8,031 nucleotides of DNA from Planctomycetia bacterium (GTDB lineage: Bacteria > Planctomycetota > Planctomycetia > Gemmatales > Gemmataceae): positions 1 through 8,031 of the forward strand of contig JAKEEV010000501.1 in assembly GCA_022616395.1 (NCBI GenBank). Direction: 5' to 3'. Below are positions 5,493-8,031 of the stretch, one piece after another. The position numbers were made by a program, and so were the translations under genes. A model generated the notes under the pieces. It was given only the letters and a program-made list of their open reading frames with translations. It searched no databases and was not told the origin of the DNA. Within the stretch, counting starts at the first letter, position 1. The number at the start of each line of letters is the position of its first letter.

Positions 5493-7523
5493 ATGCAGGA
5501 CGAATCCGGTCTGTGCGTTGTTTGCTTGCAACCCCTCACGAACGCATCGGTCGATGGCATCTGCCCGCTGTGTTCCCTGACGCGCGTTGTGGACCTACCA
5601 GCCGACACGCTCCGTCCGCTCGGAACGGTTCCCCTCGCCGCGATCATTCACTCGACTCCCGAAACAGACGAACCGCTCCCTCCCAATCCACCCGACCTGG
5701 AGTTACTTCGTCTCATCGGACGCGGGGGAATGGGAGGGGTCTACCTGGCGCGGGAACTCAACACGAATCGCCTGGTGGCGGTGAAGTTTCTCCACGCTCC
5801 CGGCGACCCGGCGGCCATCGAACGCTTCCAGATCGAAGTTCAAGTGCTCGCCGCGCTCAAACACCCCAACATCGTCACGGTCTACACAATCAACTTCAAC
5901 TGCCAAGTTCCTTACTTCACGATGGAGTACGTACCCGGAGCCACCATTGCCCGATGGGTCTCGGCCCGCGGCCCTCTGTCACCTCGACAGGCCGCCGCTC
6001 TGCTCGCCCCCATCGCACGAGCCACCCACGCGGCCCACGGACAGAACATCGTTCACCGCGACATCAAGCCGGGAAACATCCTATTGTGGAATGCGGATTG
6101 CGGATTTCGGATTGAAGACAAGCAGACAACTGGTTCGGATTCTTCCATTCCGCATTCCACATTCCGCATTCCGCATTCAAACGATTCCGCATGTTGTCCG
6201 AAGCTCTCCGACTTTGGTTTGGCAAAGCGTCTGGATCGGGCGGAGACACTCACAGCGGGCGGAGTGGTGGGTACGCCGGGCTTCATGGCTCCCGAACAGG
6301 CGGCGGGCGAGTCGGTCACTCCGCGAACCGACGTGTATGGTCTGGGGGCAACTCTTTACTACGCGCTGACCGGGCGCGCGCCGGTCGAAGCCCAAACACC
6401 GGCCGAGTGGACACTCCGGTTGCTCTACAGTCACCCAAAGTTGGTGCGGACGCACTGTCCGGAAGTGCCTCTGGAACTGGAAGCGATTGTTCACAAGTGC
6501 CTGGAGAAGGATCCCGCCGGCCGATATGGATCAGCGGCCGAAGTGGCGGAAGAACTCGACCGGTTCCTCTCGGGTGAGCCGGTCCTGGCTCAACCGCTGA
6601 CGCGCTGGCGCAGGCTTCGGCGTTCGATTATCCAAAACCGTCGCCGACTGACGCGCTTGGCTGCGGTCGCGGTCGCGCTGGTCGCGGTTTTCGTGCTGGG
6701 AGCTGGCTTGAGCGGCAATCCCAAACCGGAACCGGCTCCGCCACCCGCACCGGAGACTCCAACACCGCTCGACGAGATGAAGAAGGAACTGGCGGCCGGC
6801 CGACCGGTCGCTCTGGTCGATCAGGCGACTGGGGCGAAGTGGCATCAGTTGGTCAAGGGCAAGGCGGCTCTTCCCGTTCGCGCGCCTGCCCCATTCGTCT
6901 TCGAGTCGTTCGATTTCGCCATGATCGACCTGTGCCCAGATCCCATGACTGACCGGTATCGTATCCGCGCTGAACTGGCTCAACGGAGTGTGGTTGGCCG
7001 CGGCCCCGACGGAAAGCTACCGATTGGGGGAACGTATGACCTGGGGTTGTACTTCGGCCGACAGTCGCTCGTTGGGAACAACGGCTGGCGCGCGGAATGT
7101 GTTTTCGCCATCCGGTTCACCGAAGTCCCGAAGCGCAACCCAGAGAGATTCGCCGCGCTGACGCGGTTTGTGATCACCGAGTCCCCGACTCAAGGCCCCG
7201 TTGTTGCTGGGGCCGGCTGTGGAAGCGCGGCATTTGTCCAGGCGGATAAATTGCCCGGCCCGTGGCGGACAATCGAAGTGGAAGTGACAGCCGGGAGTAT
7301 CCAGGCCTGGTGGATCAACCCCGACGGGAGCACATCCTCGTTCGGTAAGCTCACGCCGGAGCAGGTCCAGCGCGCCTACACCGCCCGACACGAATCGCTG
7401 GACAAGATCGCTCCCGGTCACGGAATCGTCTTCCCGGCCTGGAATCCCCGCTCCGCGCTTGGCGTGTGGGGGCGCGGGTCGGCTGTCACCGTTCGGAATG
7501 TGACCATTACCCCACTGAAGTAG
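5493..7523 (+). CDS. Membrane-anchored Hanks-type Ser/Thr kinase
   Basis: A 676-residue receptor-like PknB-type kinase, phosphorylating Ser/Thr on unknown targets. The N-terminus has two CxxC pairs (C8/C11, C24/C27), a likely zinc knuckle. The kinase domain (about 70-360) has the glycine loop IGRGGMGGV (75-83), ATP lysine K98 in VAVK, likely alpha-C glutamate E115, catalytic loop HRDIKPGN (188-195, Asp190), DFG 240-242, GTPGFMAPEQ (260-269), DVYGLG (280-285) and the late Arg344. All catalytic residues are present, so it is probably active. About 30 extra residues, encoded by a genomic repeat, lie between NILL (198) and KLSDFG (237). An arginine-rich segment (371-388) precedes one transmembrane helix (about 389-406), then a Pro-rich linker and a roughly 250-residue C-terminal domain (426-676), predicted outside the cytoplasm. 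Its ending AVTVRNVTITPLK resembles the last strand of concanavalin-like/DUF1080-type domains, so it may be a ligand-binding sensor. A small gene follows after 24 bp. Confidence 0.97.
   Translation: MQDESGLCVVCLQPLTNASVDGICPLCSLTRVVDLPADTLRPLGTVPLAAIIHSTPETDEPLPPNPPDLELLRLIGRGGMGGVYLARELNTNRLVAVKFLHAPGDPAAIERFQIEVQVLAALKHPNIVTVYTINFNCQVPYFTMEYVPGATIARWVSARGPLSPRQAAALLAPIARATHAAHGQNIVHRDIKPGNILLWNADCGFRIEDKQTTGSDSSIPHSTFRIPHSNDSACCPKLSDFGLAKRLDRAETLTAGGVVGTPGFMAPEQAAGESVTPRTDVYGLGATLYYALTGRAPVEAQTPAEWTLRLLYSHPKLVRTHCPEVPLELEAIVHKCLEKDPAGRYGSAAEVAEELDRFLSGEPVLAQPLTRWRRLRRSIIQNRRRLTRLAAVAVALVAVFVLGAGLSGNPKPEPAPPPAPETPTPLDEMKKELAAGRPVALVDQATGAKWHQLVKGKAALPVRAPAPFVFESFDFAMIDLCPDPMTDRYRIRAELAQRSVVGRGPDGKLPIGGTYDLGLYFGRQSLVGNNGWRAECVFAIRFTEVPKRNPERFAALTRFVITESPTQGPVVAGAGCGSAAFVQADKLPGPWRTIEVEVTAGSIQAWWINPDGSTSSFGKLTPEQVQRAYTARHESLDKIAPGHGIVFPAWNPRSALGVWGRGSAVTVRNVTITPLK
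6088..6190. repeat. Palindromic ATTCCGC repeat inside the kinase gene
   Basis: The left arm (6089-6104) reads GAATGCGGATTGCGGA and the right arm (6163-6178) reads TCCGCATTCCGCATTC, which pair 15 of 16. Further partial copies sit at 6101-6111 (CGGATTTCGGA), 6147-6157 (ATTCCGCATTC) and 6184-6190. The middle (about 6112-6146) is unrelated. From memory, GCGGAAT/ATTCCGC units of this style recur between planctomycete genes and yield spurious translations such as FRIPHS and GMRNAEC; the FRIPHS string is seen here (residues 224-229 of the kinase). The repeat stays in frame and has no stop in the kinase frame. Confidence 0.88.
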
Positions 7524-7537
7524 TCCCCCTCACGCCC

Positions 7538-7542
7538 AGGAG
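7538..7542 (+). promoter_or_regulatory. Ribosome binding site of the small beta-sandwich gene
   Basis: AGGAG lies five bases before the ATG at 7548, inside the 24-base gap after the kinase stop. It supports both the start and translation from a shared kinase transcript. Confidence 0.7.
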
Positions 7543-7547
7543 TTGAC

Positions 7548-7832
7548 ATGCCCGATCCGAGCATCACGGTCGATTACCCACCCACCAATGGAGCAGTCAA
7601 TCGCCCGTTCACCGCCACTGGAACCTACGTCTTCGATGGCCCGCCACCGATTCATGTCGTTCTCAAGAACGCTGGCGGAGCACTGATCGCCATCGGCAAC
7701 CCAATGACTGTCGGTGACGGCAACTGGTCGGCTGGTTTCGACTCGCCCCAACCGGTTCCGGGTGCCACAGTCTTCGCCGAGATTCTCGGGACCACGGCAC
7801 AAGACTCCGCAACCAACATCTTCGTGAGTTGA
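7548..7832 (+). CDS. Small Ig-like/beta-sandwich protein
   Basis: A 94-residue protein that appears to be a single extracellular-type Ig-like domain. It opens with PSITVDYPPTNGAVNRPFTATGTY written as PSITVDYPPTNG then AVNRPFTATGTY (4-27), the usual 'special sites/avoid' pattern of bacterial Ig-like repeats in which a strand is followed by P-x-N-G and then an F-x-A-x-G-T strand. Alternating strands follow: HVVLKN (36-41), GGALIAIG (43-50), a DGNWSAGF turn-strand (57-64) and ATVFAEILGT (73-82). It ends soon after the last strand. No signal peptide, lipobox, transmembrane helix or cysteine is visible, so either it stays in the cytoplasm or leaves by a non-Sec route. Context ties it to the kinase, 24 bp upstream, suggesting a partner of the kinase's C-terminal domain or a substrate; that is inference. 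The family assignment is from pattern only. Confidence 0.72.
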   Translation: MPDPSITVDYPPTNGAVNRPFTATGTYVFDGPPPIHVVLKNAGGALIAIGNPMTVGDGNWSAGFDSPQPVPGATVFAEILGTTAQDSATNIFVS

Positions 7833-7898
7833 AACGCCTTGTGAGGTGATTCGCTGCTTGCGATGCGTGAGGAGCCGAGTTACCATCTCAAACACCCA
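7833..7898. other. Short intergenic stretch, nothing recognised
   Basis: These 66 bases separate the small beta-sandwich gene from the terminal element. I see no terminator with a T-tract and no gene. The element that follows may provide the transcript end. Confidence 0.4.
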
Positions 7899-8030
7899 CA
7901 GGGCGTGCGCACTATGAAAAGCCTGGAAACCAAGGCTTTCGAGAGCTGAGTTTGATGAAATCGACCAGTTTGTAGTCCCGGAACTCCGCAAATCCCCGCG
8001 ATTTCAGGGTTTCATAGTGCGCACACCCTG
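7899..8030. mobile_element. MITE-like element with 21-bp terminal inverted repeats
   Basis: The left terminus (7899-7919) starts CAGGGCGTGCGCAC then TATGAAA. The right terminus (8010-8030) is its inverse, with CAGGGTGTGCGCAC then TATGAAA on the minus strand: 20 of 21 identical. The termini contain the palindrome GTGCGCAC. Subterminal hairpins are AAAGCCT/AGGCTTT (7918-7939) and AAATC/GATTT (7990-8004). At 132 bp with no transposase it fits a non-autonomous miniature element. Ends beginning CAGGG recall ISAs1-type insertion sequences, but this is a loose memory-based comparison. A target-site duplication cannot be tested, since only one base follows the right end. On the minus strand one frame stays open from 8031 to a TAG at 7912-7914 (39 codons, with FAEFRDYKLVDFI inside) without a start codon; it may be a remnant of a coding sequence. 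Confidence 0.72.
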
Positions 8031-8031
8031 C

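Noticed and set aside
6064..6319. Minus-strand open frames with ECGMRNVECGM-type repeats
   Set aside because: These are antisense readings of the ATTCCGC repeat and of the kinase gene, with no start signal and no domain.
5493..7523. Kinase gene as a pseudogene because of the repeat insertion
   Set aside because: The frame is unbroken, all catalytic motifs are present and the downstream domain is intact, so a functional enzyme is more likely.

Overview
The window looks like a chromosomal segment of a planctomycete, most likely a Gemmataceae-type organism (Gemmata and relatives). The evidence is a high-GC sequence with two DUF1559 pseudopilin-like genes, a cluster of WD40 proteins whose last two blades share a W-x-W and 'DGLTAxxGG...WDL' pattern, a PknB-type kinase with an N-terminal double-CxxC knuckle, and several families of short palindromic repeats. 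This taxonomic call is inference from gene families and sequence style; no marker gene is present.

Layout. Positions 1-368 hold no convincing gene but contain a large imperfect inverted repeat (about 104-319). Two tandem DUF1559 genes on the minus strand (1224-2045, then 369-1202) are 21 bp apart and look like one transcription unit. A 153 bp divergent intergenic region follows. Three consecutive plus-strand WD40 beta-propeller genes (2199-3191, 3218-4267, 4400-5344) appear to be diverged paralogues. The first two are 26 bp apart. The second and third are separated by a symmetric array of four copies of a 23 bp palindromic unit. A 148 bp gap with a plausible sigma70-like promoter leads to a membrane-anchored Ser/Thr kinase (5493-7523), followed 24 bp later by a small Ig-like/beta-sandwich protein (7548-7832). 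The window closes with a 132 bp MITE-like element with 21 bp terminal inverted repeats (7899-8030).

How the genes may work together (inference). The kinase and the small beta-sandwich protein are probably co-transcribed, and the WD40 proteins are plausible protein-interaction partners or scaffolds near the kinase. The DUF1559 proteins are predicted membrane-anchored, prepilin-like surface or envelope proteins and are transcribed away from the rest.

The most striking observation is that the kinase carries about 30 extra residues between the catalytic loop (HRDIKPGN) and the DFG motif. They are encoded in frame by a palindromic genomic repeat of ATTCCGC/GCGGAAT units, so a mobile or expanding DNA repeat appears to have become part of a kinase catalytic domain without breaking the frame. 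I see no defence system, CRISPR array, RNA gene or complete transposase.
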